Below are positions 17,557 through 25,612 of a DNA stretch of 64,000 nt, in pieces. Origin of the DNA: Sphingobacterium litopenaei (lineage in GTDB: Bacteria; Bacteroidota; Bacteroidia; Sphingobacteriales; Sphingobacteriaceae); assembly GCF_014692495.1 (NCBI RefSeq), contig NZ_JACOIJ010000003.1, positions 1 to 64,000 of the forward strand, read 5' to 3'. Every line of letters starts with the position of its first letter. Within the stretch, counting starts at the first letter, position 1. The position numbers were made by a program, and so were the translations under genes. The notes under the pieces were generated by a model. That model was not told where the DNA came from. It was given only the letters and a program-made list of their open reading frames with translations, and did not search any database.

Positions 17557-18441
17557 ATTAAACAGCATCTCTCAATCCTAATACTTTTATTGCTTGTCAA
17601 CACAACATTTGGTCAAACCTATGCGAACCTTCATCAGCTAGATCATACAAAAGTATATTATAGTTCCGACGCCAAAGAAAGGGCTATTAAGATTTTAGAT
17701 AATGTCGCTAAAGCTGAACATTTTTTTCAAAGCGAATTTAACGTGAAAGCCGATTACACGTTATTAGTTCTGTCTCCTGCGGATTGGAAAACATATGCTC
17801 ATCCAAATGCTATTTATGGAATTCCACACTTTCTTCCCGATGGAAGACTAGTCGTAGCTGCAGAAAATAACGACTTTTGGAAAAGGAACACTCCTTTTAT
17901 TGATAAAATCCCGAACGAACTTGCGACCATATTGAAAGAAACTTACACAGATAAAAATGGAGAAATAGCGCTCACCGATTTTTTTGATTTACTTGCTGTA
18001 CATGAGCTAGGCCACGCTTTTCAACATGCCGCAGGAATGCTCAAACAACGTACTTGGCTCTATGAAACCTTCTGCAATGTTTTGCTTCACACTTATTTTG
18101 CCGAGAAAAATCCCGCCCAACTTCCATATCTCACTGTATTTCCACAGGTTGCGATACAATCATTTCCTGCGGAAAGACTAAAATACAACACACTCGAAGA
18201 TTTTGAAAAGTATTATAACGAAATAGCCACAAAACATCCTGACAATTACGGTTGGTATCAGTGTTGTTTCCATGTTTTAGCAGCAGAAATTTATGATTTG
18301 GGTGGTAAAGATGTGATGAAAAAAATGTGGGATATACTAATGAATCAAAATGAAAAGCTAAATGATGATGATTTGACAGACTTATTGATTAAAGCTCACC
18401 CTGCATTAGAGCAAGCTATAACAAATTGGAATAACCAATAA
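17557..18441 (+). CDS. Secreted HExxH metallopeptidase-like protein, start uncertain
   Basis: The conserved part contains LLAVHELGHAFQHAAG, an HExxH zinc motif with downstream acid residues (LYETFCNVLLHTYFAEKN), which suggests a gluzincin-type peptidase; the specific family is not recognised. In frame upstream of the TTG at 17590, the sequence reads KQHLSILILLLLVNTTFGQ, a textbook signal peptide. The codon before its lysine is ATT (17557), not ATG. I give 17557 as the likely true N-terminus. Initiation at ATT, or loss of the natural ATG, is possible. The TTG at 17590 would remove most of the signal peptide. Confidence 0.65.
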   Translation: MKQHLSILILLLLVNTTFGQTYANLHQLDHTKVYYSSDAKERAIKILDNVAKAEHFFQSEFNVKADYTLLVLSPADWKTYAHPNAIYGIPHFLPDGRLVVAAENNDFWKRNTPFIDKIPNELATILKETYTDKNGEIALTDFFDLLAVHELGHAFQHAAGMLKQRTWLYETFCNVLLHTYFAEKNPAQLPYLTVFPQVAIQSFPAERLKYNTLEDFEKYYNEIATKHPDNYGWYQCCFHVLAAEIYDLGGKDVMKKMWDILMNQNEKLNDDDLTDLLIKAHPALEQAITNWNNQ

Positions 18442-18560
18442 TCTTCCCTAATTCGCATAAATAATATTCTTCTAGTCGCACTTTAGGTGCTAATTAGTAT
18501 TATTCACGAAATGAAGATTTCACTAAAGTAAATAACAGTGATGCGTTGTTTCGGAAAGAA

Positions 18561-18609
18561 GTCATAATAGATGAGATTTCTCATTTCGTTCTTCTTCATT
18601 AGAAATGAC
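18561..18609. repeat. Possible REP-like palindromic intergenic element
   Basis: The stretch from GTCAT to ATGAC carries GAGATTTCTCATTTCG, resembling the dispersed 'GAGATTTCTC...TTCG...AAATGAC' palindromes found between genes in many bacteria. No second clear copy was seen in the window. Confidence 0.25.
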
Positions 18610-18672
18610 GTAATTATTAACCTCTAATTTTTTGATTCCTCCTATCGTCGAAATAACAATTTATATAATTCG

Positions 18673-19266
18673 CTATCCCCTACTTCGTTCATTTAATACC
18701 ATCAATGCTAAGCTTAATACCATTCTTTCTTCGTTGACTTCTTTTTCTGTGATCTTATGTACGGTAAACTTTCTCCCGAAAAAAGAAGGTTCTTTGTTTA
18801 ACTCAAAAAGCTCTTCCCCTTCGTTTGCAGAAAGTATATAGGATGGATTAAAGACATAACCAGAAAGCATTCCTATAATTGGAATTTCGCCAAAAATCCC
18901 ATCCCATAGTTTTACGAAGGCATTCTTCTCTTGTATAGTATGATCATGGTTGTCGTAAGTATCCATTAATTTGAACGTGGATTTCCATAAAGAATGAATG
19001 CTTTTGCGTCTTACTTTTCCTATTATATTTCCTTGTGGATTGGTAATAGTAAATGTCTGCTGAAAATCAATAAGTTTATTAGACTTGATCTCATAGAGCA
19101 ATTCTGATTTTGAAGAATCACTATACACTTTCATTTGATCTCTCCAAGTCAATATCTTTTCCCGAACATAAAAAATAGTATTTCCTAAAGCATCTGTTGC
19201 TTCGAAATCGTTCGAGAAGGTGGTGATTTTAAATTTAAAATGAAGTGGATAATTATATAAACTCAT
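18673..19266 (-). CDS. LURP-one-related (LOR/YxjI-like) protein
   Basis: This protein of about 197 residues has no signal peptide or membrane helix. It is made of short beta strands in the LOR/scramblase-like pattern: FKITTFSNDFEATDALGNTIFYVREK, KLIDFQQTFTITNPQGNIIGKVRRKS and a YILSANEGEELFEL strand. LOR proteins are twelve-stranded barrels around a central helix; their bacterial role is unknown. MSLYNYPLHF (19266) is preferred as start over the upstream methionines at 19290. No operon partner is evident. Confidence 0.6.
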   Translation of the reverse strand: MSLYNYPLHFKFKITTFSNDFEATDALGNTIFYVREKILTWRDQMKVYSDSSKSELLYEIKSNKLIDFQQTFTITNPQGNIIGKVRRKSIHSLWKSTFKLMDTYDNHDHTIQEKNAFVKLWDGIFGEIPIIGMLSGYVFNPSYILSANEGEELFELNKEPSFFGRKFTVHKITEKEVNEERMVLSLALMVLNERSRG

Positions 19267-19293
19267 TATTTTTCTAGTTTTACTTATCACAAA

Positions 19294-19330
19294 ATATAAA
19301 AAATCCCGAATATTTTGCTTTTCGGGATTA
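19294..19330 (-). terminator. Intrinsic terminator of the small membrane protein gene
   Basis: The arms AATCCCGAA (19302-19310) and TTCGGGATT (19321-19329) pair. On the minus strand the stem is followed by TTTTT. It lies 18 bases past the stop of the gene at 19348. Confidence 0.8.
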
Positions 19331-19347
19331 CAATGTTTATATAAAGA

Positions 19348-19869
19348 TTAATATTTTAGCTTAAGTTTATCAAAAACTTTTGACCATAACCAAATCGGAC
19401 CGAGCGTTAAAAGTTGCCAAAACATCTTCCCTGAAAATTCTTTTTCTTTTTTGCCCATAAACCACAAACCTAACAATCCTACAAAAGCTATGATTGCGCT
19501 AACCAAATACACCGCAGGACCTCCATCTTTTTCTACATATTCTAACTGTACGATAAAAAAGCTCATAATTCCAATGCTAAACAACATGGCATAGGATAAG
19601 GTTGGAGCCAATTTGAGATAGAGATAAATAATGATTGCAATATAAAAAGATCCCCAGTTTAAAAATGTTTGCGCATTCATCTTTTGTAAGAAATCTAACT
19701 GTGGAAACGGTATCATCCACACCAATCCCATAACTCCAAAAAATGCCAACGTCATAAAAAAGGTATAGCCTAGCTTTGATCCTAAAATTTGCTTATCCAA
19801 TTCTTCGAAATATACTTCAACTGGTCTTTTCGGCTCAGTTTTAACGCTTTTCTTACTCGATTTATTCAT
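19348..19869 (-). CDS. Small multi-pass membrane protein (weak DUF962/Mpo1 resemblance)
   Basis: This 173-residue protein has a basic N-terminus (about 1-30) and four or five membrane helices: LGYTFFMTLAFFGVMGLVW, NWGSFYIAIIIYLYL, LSYAMLFSIGIMSFFI, LVSAIIAFVGLLGLWF and a C-terminal WQLLTLGPIWLW. The spacing FFGVMGLVWMIPFPQ...NW...YYLxL resembles DUF962/Mpo1-like proteins, whose yeast member oxidises 2-hydroxy fatty acids. The histidines of the Mpo1 active site are not visible here, so the assignment is weak. Confidence 0.5.
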   Translation of the reverse strand: MNKSSKKSVKTEPKRPVEVYFEELDKQILGSKLGYTFFMTLAFFGVMGLVWMIPFPQLDFLQKMNAQTFLNWGSFYIAIIIYLYLKLAPTLSYAMLFSIGIMSFFIVQLEYVEKDGGPAVYLVSAIIAFVGLLGLWFMGKKEKEFSGKMFWQLLTLGPIWLWSKVFDKLKLKY

Positions 19870-19873
19870 GCTG

Positions 19874-19881
19874 CAAATCTA
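19874..19881 (-). promoter_or_regulatory. Candidate minus 7 box abutting a start codon
   Basis: The minus strand reads TAGATTTG, an exact TANNTTTG match ending 4 bases before the ATG at 19869. If used, the transcript would be leaderless or nearly so. Confidence 0.35.
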
Positions 19882-20125
19882 AGGAATATATTCAAATTTC
19901 TATTGTATGCAAATTTTTACAAAAGCGACTTCTAACCGATGTAAAATAATTTTTAAAAATACTATAGAGTCTAAATTACTATTTAAAAACATGAAAAAGC
20001 AATGAAACTATTATCCTAATAAAATATTTTATACATGATCAAAATATTACATTTACCTAATGTTAATTTTATTTTTATCCAGCAAATATCAATTCCAAAT
20101 TCGGACAAAATGCGATAACATTAGG

Positions 20126-20133
20126 TATATTTG
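20126..20133 (+). promoter_or_regulatory. Candidate minus 7 box for the PAS-LuxR regulator
   Basis: TATATTTG matches TANNTTTG, 20 bases upstream of the ATG at 20154. The rest of the 284-base gap before this gene shows no other feature. Confidence 0.4.
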
Positions 20134-20153
20134 CGTACCAAACACTACCAAAT

Positions 20154-20852
20154 ATGTCTATTGAAATTAAAAATGAAAGATGGAAGGATTTATTCCATAA
20201 ACAGAATTCTATTACAACAAAAGAACAAGAAAATAAATCCCTAGTTGATAGCTACTATTTTATATTCGACTGCGATTTAAATGTAATTTCATTTATGAAT
20301 GCTGCATTTAATACTATAACTGGCTACGACGAGAAAACTTTTACCGTGGAAGATCTTATTGAGATTATTCACCCTGATGACAAAGATTATTTCTTTGAAT
20401 GTGAAGAGAAAGATTTACTATTTAAGAACAAATTAAGATTCAACGAACACTTTAATTATCTCTACTCTTATACTTATAAAATAAGAACAAAAGAAGGAAA
20501 TTATATTACTATAAAACAAACTTGCCAGGCTTTAGAAGTTAGTAATACAGGCGATTTAACCAAGACTTTAGTCATTCACCAACGAATAAATGATTATCAG
20601 GAGCGTCCTATAAATGACCGTCGATTATACGATAAGACGCGTAACATTTATTTAGATATGGAAAACTGTTATAAACTAACAAAGCGAGAGCTTGAAATTT
20701 TGAAATTGGTACAAGAAGGATTGAACAGTACAGAAATTGCAAATAAACTTTGTACAAGCAAGTATACAGTGGATACGCATAGAAAAAATATTTTGAACAA
20801 AACGAACTCAAACAATTTTATTGATTTGATTCGTAAACTGTCTCAAGCGTAA
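20154..20852 (+). CDS. PAS-domain LuxR-family transcriptional regulator
   Basis: This 232-residue protein has a PAS-like N-terminal part (about residues 25-150: DSYYFIFDCDLNVISFMN, FNTITGYDEKTFTVEDLIEIIHPDD, then a TYKIRTKEGNYITIKQ strand pair). Its C-terminal LuxR/FixJ HTH (about 170-228) includes LTKRELEILKLVQEGLNSTEIA and SKYTVDTHRKNIL. The PAS ligand is unknown. There is no receiver domain or kinase beside it, so it is probably a one-component regulator. It stands alone and converges with a GNAT gene. Confidence 0.88.
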   Translation: MSIEIKNERWKDLFHKQNSITTKEQENKSLVDSYYFIFDCDLNVISFMNAAFNTITGYDEKTFTVEDLIEIIHPDDKDYFFECEEKDLLFKNKLRFNEHFNYLYSYTYKIRTKEGNYITIKQTCQALEVSNTGDLTKTLVIHQRINDYQERPINDRRLYDKTRNIYLDMENCYKLTKRELEILKLVQEGLNSTEIANKLCTSKYTVDTHRKNILNKTNSNNFIDLIRKLSQA

Positions 20853-20860
20853 GAAGGTGA

Positions 20861-20897
20861 AAATAAAAAGAGTTCTTGAAATTTCTTTCAAGAACTC
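20861..20897 (-). terminator. Intrinsic terminator between convergent genes
   Basis: GAGTTCTTGAAA (20870-20881) pairs with TTTCAAGAACTC (20886-20897). The T-run (CTTTTTATTTT) follows on the minus strand, so it mainly serves the GNAT gene; the stem can also stop the LuxR transcript. Confidence 0.8.
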
Positions 20898-20921
20898 CAC
20901 TAACCCCAAATTACATAAATT

Positions 20922-21203
20922 TTATGCCCTAACATCACGAATATCGATGTCCTTATCGAATACCGATTTTGCAAATGGACATAACGGAACTATCTTAATA
21001 TTACCTTCTCGAGCGAAATCTACCGCTTTCGACAAAAGTATTTTTCCTACGCCCTTACCTTTTTGATTCTCATCTACTTCGGTGTGGTCTATTATTATTT
21101 TATCTGTTCCCGCCTTTGAATAGGTCATCTCTCCTATCTTTACTCCGTCTTCCAACGCAATAAATGCACCTTTGTAACCACTATCTTCATGTTTTACTAT
21201 CAT
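20922..21203 (-). CDS. Small GNAT N-acetyltransferase (YjdJ/NATD type)
   Basis: This 93-residue protein is the short GNAT type: GEMTYSKAG, IIIDHTEVDENQKGKGVGKILLSKAVDFAREG (the acetyl-CoA pyrophosphate loop region Q/RxxGxG/A) and the LCPFAKSVFDKD ending. These small enzymes transfer acetyl groups in the cytoplasm; the acceptor is unknown. It stands alone. Confidence 0.88.
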   Translation of the reverse strand: MIVKHEDSGYKGAFIALEDGVKIGEMTYSKAGTDKIIIDHTEVDENQKGKGVGKILLSKAVDFAREGNIKIVPLCPFAKSVFDKDIDIRDVRA

Positions 21204-21264
21204 ATCTTATTACCTAAATATAGATAGGTAACAATTTAGTATTTTGAATTGTTTTATTAAACTA

Positions 21265-21286
21265 TATAATCGTGATTATCATTTGT
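21265..21286 (+). promoter_or_regulatory. Weak Fur-box-like sequence
   Basis: GATTATCATT (21274-21283) matches ten consecutive bases of the palindromic Fur consensus, but the other half is poor. It lies about 30 bases before a barrel gene and TonB receptor, where iron control would make sense. Confidence 0.2.
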
Positions 21287-21314
21287 TTATTCTATTTTTA
21301 CAGATTGAATAAAC

Positions 21315-22658
21315 ATGCACAACGCTTATAATTTAATGTACTTGGAAAATCTACTTAAATATTTTATCTGCTTACTTATATTTTTTTTAATTGGTTTTAA
21401 TACGTCAGTAGGGCAAATTAATGGTACTCATCATCATTTAGATTCCTTAAAAAACACTTCTGACACAAAATCATCAACCTCACAACACACTGACTCTCTT
21501 TATGATATAGTCGATCTTTTAAAGGATATAAATCCGTTTAAGAATAAAAGTAAAGAAAATTTTGCAAAAAAACGTTCTCCAATTTCATATTTACCAAATA
21601 TTAATTATAATCCTAGCATAGGTTTCCAGATTGGGCTTAAAGCTGTAGGCGGTGTTCACTTCGGAGAAAAAGAAAACACGAGCATGTCTGTGTTTGCAAC
21701 AGCGCTAAATTATACAACTAAAGGAATTATTATAGGCTATCTTTTTCACGACACTTATACCAAAGAAAATAATTGGAATCTCAAAGGAAGTCTTCATATT
21801 GCCAAAATGGTCGGCTTGGATTATGGATTAGGAATCGGTGTTCCATTGGAAAATCCTTCTCCAGAAGAATACATTTTGAATAATCCCGACAGAATAAGAT
21901 ATGTAAATAATTATACCGTCTATGGATTGAGTGAACGAATTTATCGCCAGCTTTCAGAAAACTTATTTTTAGGTGCTGGGGTATACTTTGATTTGAAAAG
22001 AAATATTACCACACTTGGTTCGGATGAAAATAATCCATTAGAAATCTACAGCCAACAAAAAGGTTACAGTTCTACCATGAACAACAATAATGGATTGATG
22101 TTCAATGTGCAATATATGACACGAGATAATCCAAATAGCGCATACAAAGGAACTTACACTGATATCGTACTACGAGCTAACCAAACCTGGCTGGGAAGTT
22201 CTCAAGAAGGTTTTCAATTGCTTACTGACTTTCGTAAATACTGGCAGTTATCAACCATGAGGCCTAATCATGTACTTGCTTTTTGGTATTACGGTTCTTA
22301 TAACGTGGGCGGTGATTTAGGATATTTAGATTTACCTGGAACAGGAAAAGATCCATACGCGCGATCTGGAAGAGGTTATACGAATGGTTATTTTCGTGGT
22401 AAGTCCTATGCTTATGGTGAGATAGAATATAGATTTCCTATTCTCCGCAACCAATTTTTAAGTGGTGTTGTATTTGGAAATTTACAAACTATCGATGACG
22501 AAATCGGAAGTAAAATGTTCAGGCAATGGCAGCCTGCTGGAGGTGCTGGATTACGTATATTGTTTAATAAACTGACACGAACAAATTTATGTGTGGATTA
22601 CGCCTTTGGTAAATTTGGCCAAAGAGGTTTATTTTTAGGTTTAAACGAAGCTTTTTAA
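21315..22658 (+). CDS. Omp85/BamA-superfamily outer membrane barrel protein without POTRA domains
   Basis: This 447-residue protein has a signal peptide ending near SVGQ, then a low-complexity His/Ser/Asp segment (about 35-70). The rest is a beta-barrel beginning SYLPNINYNPSIGFQIGLKAVG. The loop YTNGYFRGKSYAYGEIEYRFPI (residues about 355-376, in pieces) carries the RG-containing L6 motif of Omp85 proteins, followed by the typical EYRFP strand; it ends CVDYAFGKFGQRGLFLGLNEAF. No POTRA repeats are present, so it is not BamA itself. It is 13 bases upstream of a TonB receptor and likely co-transcribed. Confidence 0.8.
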   Translation: MHNAYNLMYLENLLKYFICLLIFFLIGFNTSVGQINGTHHHLDSLKNTSDTKSSTSQHTDSLYDIVDLLKDINPFKNKSKENFAKKRSPISYLPNINYNPSIGFQIGLKAVGGVHFGEKENTSMSVFATALNYTTKGIIIGYLFHDTYTKENNWNLKGSLHIAKMVGLDYGLGIGVPLENPSPEEYILNNPDRIRYVNNYTVYGLSERIYRQLSENLFLGAGVYFDLKRNITTLGSDENNPLEIYSQQKGYSSTMNNNNGLMFNVQYMTRDNPNSAYKGTYTDIVLRANQTWLGSSQEGFQLLTDFRKYWQLSTMRPNHVLAFWYYGSYNVGGDLGYLDLPGTGKDPYARSGRGYTNGYFRGKSYAYGEIEYRFPILRNQFLSGVVFGNLQTIDDEIGSKMFRQWQPAGGAGLRILFNKLTRTNLCVDYAFGKFGQRGLFLGLNEAF

Positions 22659-22671
22659 TTCTTATTTATTT

Positions 22672-24738
22672 ATGAAATATTGTTTTTTGTTAGGACTCAT
22701 TTCCTTTTCAAATGGATTATTTGCACAATCTGATACCACTTCTACATCTCAAATTAGTTTGCAACCCGTCGAGGTTAAACAATATTTTACCAATCAATCT
22801 ATTCTAGAATTAACAAGTAGCGCGCATACTGTTTCTTCCACTATTATCCAATCACAAAGTCCCACTACACTTACTTCGGCTATGAATAGTGTTCCAGGAA
22901 TTCGTATGGAAGAACGCTCGCCTGGCTCTTATAGACTGGCTATGCGTGGAAGTTTAATTCGCTCTCCCTTCGGAATACGTAATACAAAAGTTTATATAGA
23001 TGAATTACTTTTTACCGATGCAGGAGGTAATACCTATTTTAATATTTTGGATCCGCTAGCTATTTCGCAAGTACAAGTAATAAAAGGTCCAGATGGTTCT
23101 CTTTTTGGGGCAAATTCAGGAGGGGTGATCCGTATTCAGCCATTAGGCCTTACGAATGCACCTAATGATATTTCATTACAGATAACAGCTGGTTCTTTTG
23201 GTTTGTTTAATCAAAATTTAGGGATTACAAGAAAGGTTTCCGATAAATATCAATTTGCGTTCAATCAATCGCTGTTATCTTCGGACGGATACCGTGAGAA
23301 TTCTGCTTTTAATCGGAAAACATTTCAAACGGCTCATCAAATAAATTATAATTCGAAAGGCGTCTTAAAAGTTTTTGTATTGTACACTGATTTAGACTAT
23401 CAAACACCAGGAGGATTGACCTTAGCACAATATGAAGAAAATCCTCAATCCGCACGACCTGCCGCAGGACCAAATTCGAGTGCTACAGACCAAAAAGCAG
23501 CCATTTATAACAAGACTTTTTACACTGGTATAGGACACGACTATCAAATTTCACAAAAACTCTCTCACTTCTTGGGCATTTTTGGTTCGTATACGGATTT
23601 CGAAAATCCCTTTATTACGAATTATGAGTTCAGAACAGAAAAGAATATTGGATTAAGAACATTTTTATCTTATCAAGAATCAAATGCAATAATACCTTTT
23701 CAAATACAAGTTGGCGTAGAAGGAACGAAAGGCTGGAATAAAATTGACAATTTTGATAATAATAAGGGAACAGTTGGCGATCCGCAGGCTAATGATTTAC
23801 TAGACAATGATCAACTCAATTTCTTTTCTCGTATTCAGCTTAATTTATCTAAAAACTGGCTGCTGGAAGGTTCTCTTGGTTTGAACAAAAACAGTATTCA
23901 CTTCGAAACACTATTTCCAGAAGATGCTGCCAGTAAAGGTGATATCGATTTTGAAGATGTGTGGATGCCTCGCGTAGCCACATCCTATCAAATCGGAAAT
24001 CAAATGGCTTTTCGGGCGTCTGTATCCAAGGGCTACTCCACACCTACACTAGCAGAAGTGCGATCATCTGATAATATGATTAATCTATCCCTGCTAGCAG
24101 AAAGTGGAATTAATTATGAACTCGGTTATAAATTAACGCCTACAAATAAAAGTTGGCTAATCGACTTGGCTATCTATAACTATAATATGGATAATGGTAT
24201 TGTACGAAGATTGAATGAAACTGGTGTAGAATATTATGCAAATGCTGGTGAAATGCATCAAAAAGGCGTAGAATTATCATTTTGGTCATATTGGAATATA
24301 AGTGATAATTTCCTGAAATCCATCCAGTTCAATACAGCCTTTTCCTACAATCATTATAGATTTGGAAACTATAGTAACGGAACGAATGATTATTCCAACA
24401 ATAAAATAACTTCGGTTCCGGATTGGACGCTTACAAATTCCTTAATTTTCAATTTTGACAAACAGATTCAATTAAACGTATATCATAATCATACAGCAGA
24501 AATTCCTTTAGATGATGCAAATATCGTATTTGCGGATAAATATGATTTGGTTCAAGCAAAATTAAATTGGACAACACCACTCTCTAAGTTGGCCACAACG
24601 CTTAAACTCTTCGTGGGAGTTGACAATTTATTAAATCAAATATACAGTTTAGGAAATGATATAAACGCATTCGGAGGAAGGTATTTTAATGCCGCTTCTC
24701 CACGAAATATGTATTTTGGTGTAAAACTTTCATTTTGA
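22672..24738 (+). CDS. TonB-dependent receptor
   Basis: This 688-residue outer membrane transporter has a signal peptide (ending GLFAQ), a plug domain at about residues 45-165 (SAMNSVPGIRMEERSPGSYRLAMRGS, VYIDELLFTDAGG, VQVIKGPDGSLFGANSGGVI) and a 22-strand barrel to a terminal phenylalanine (MYFGVKLSF). It lacks the CarboxypepD regulatory domain common in SusC-like receptors, which makes a metal-chelate substrate more likely than a glycan. Substrate is not identifiable. It is paired with the Omp85-like barrel upstream. Confidence 0.9.
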   Translation: MKYCFLLGLISFSNGLFAQSDTTSTSQISLQPVEVKQYFTNQSILELTSSAHTVSSTIIQSQSPTTLTSAMNSVPGIRMEERSPGSYRLAMRGSLIRSPFGIRNTKVYIDELLFTDAGGNTYFNILDPLAISQVQVIKGPDGSLFGANSGGVIRIQPLGLTNAPNDISLQITAGSFGLFNQNLGITRKVSDKYQFAFNQSLLSSDGYRENSAFNRKTFQTAHQINYNSKGVLKVFVLYTDLDYQTPGGLTLAQYEENPQSARPAAGPNSSATDQKAAIYNKTFYTGIGHDYQISQKLSHFLGIFGSYTDFENPFITNYEFRTEKNIGLRTFLSYQESNAIIPFQIQVGVEGTKGWNKIDNFDNNKGTVGDPQANDLLDNDQLNFFSRIQLNLSKNWLLEGSLGLNKNSIHFETLFPEDAASKGDIDFEDVWMPRVATSYQIGNQMAFRASVSKGYSTPTLAEVRSSDNMINLSLLAESGINYELGYKLTPTNKSWLIDLAIYNYNMDNGIVRRLNETGVEYYANAGEMHQKGVELSFWSYWNISDNFLKSIQFNTAFSYNHYRFGNYSNGTNDYSNNKITSVPDWTLTNSLIFNFDKQIQLNVYHNHTAEIPLDDANIVFADKYDLVQAKLNWTTPLSKLATTLKLFVGVDNLLNQIYSLGNDINAFGGRYFNAASPRNMYFGVKLSF

Positions 24739-24820
24739 AATAATTAATTAATTTTAAATACAGATTATTTCAAACCTTTTCATTGGTCGTTTGTTCTTAA
24801 ATTAATCAACTAACGGTCCA

Positions 24821-25606
24821 ATGTCTTTAGAAATTCTATATCAAATTAAAAATGAAGAAAGCCCATTTTGGGCATTTGCAATTCATGATGGTCACCAAAT
24901 CTGCGAAGAACTGATTCCCTACATCGCTCTTACGGATACGGAGCGTTTACGCGAGGAAGACCCTTATACTGCCGCCATTGCAGATTTACCTATCAATCAA
25001 TTTATAGTGGACACCTCACGGTTTCAATTAGATTTGAACCGTGATCTGGAAAATGCAGTATATTTACATCCTGACCAAGCGTGGGGATTAAATGTATTTC
25101 GGGCAAACCTTCCCTCTAATTATTTGTTAGAATTATACAGAGAGCATCAATCTATTTATTATATCATTGAAAGACATTTATCGACAACGATTAAAAAATT
25201 CGGGTATTTTATAATTTTTGATATTCACAGTTACAATGCAAAAAGAAAAAGTACTTCAGAAGAAGTCGACGAACAGGCGAATCCTCAAATTAATCTGGGC
25301 ACCTATTACAACCATGAAAAATGGAGAGGATTAATTGACGAAATGAGTGCTTCTTTCCAAAAATTGAAACTTGATAATAAAAAAATTGATGTGCGTGAAA
25401 ATGTAAAATTCAAAGGAGGTAATCTTGCTCAACACATCATCAACCAATATGGCGAGTTGGGATGTGTTATCTCAATTGAATTTCGTAAAGATTTCATGGA
25501 TGAGTGGACTGGAAAAGTTTATCCAGGAAAAGTTGAGGTTTACAACCAACTTTTGAAAAATGTCTTGCAATCCATGAATTTGTACCTACAAAAAATTCAA
25601 GTGTAA
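24821..25606 (+). CDS. N-formylglutamate amidohydrolase family protein
   Basis: This 261-residue cytoplasmic protein has the fold of the N-formylglutamate deformylase family: FAIHDGHQICEELIP, DTSRFQLDLNRDLENAVY, YFIIFDIHSYNAKR, FKGGNLAQHIINQYG and CVISIEFRKDFMDEW. These correspond to the metal and substrate regions of HutG-type enzymes that free formate and glutamate. There is no histidine-degradation gene beside it. Instead it starts a tight cluster with a DUF1704 metallopeptidase (6 bases) and an ATP-grasp ligase, so a different N-acyl or formyl substrate is likely. Confidence 0.82.
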   Translation: MSLEILYQIKNEESPFWAFAIHDGHQICEELIPYIALTDTERLREEDPYTAAIADLPINQFIVDTSRFQLDLNRDLENAVYLHPDQAWGLNVFRANLPSNYLLELYREHQSIYYIIERHLSTTIKKFGYFIIFDIHSYNAKRKSTSEEVDEQANPQINLGTYYNHEKWRGLIDEMSASFQKLKLDNKKIDVRENVKFKGGNLAQHIINQYGELGCVISIEFRKDFMDEWTGKVYPGKVEVYNQLLKNVLQSMNLYLQKIQV

Positions 25607-25612
25607 GCACGA

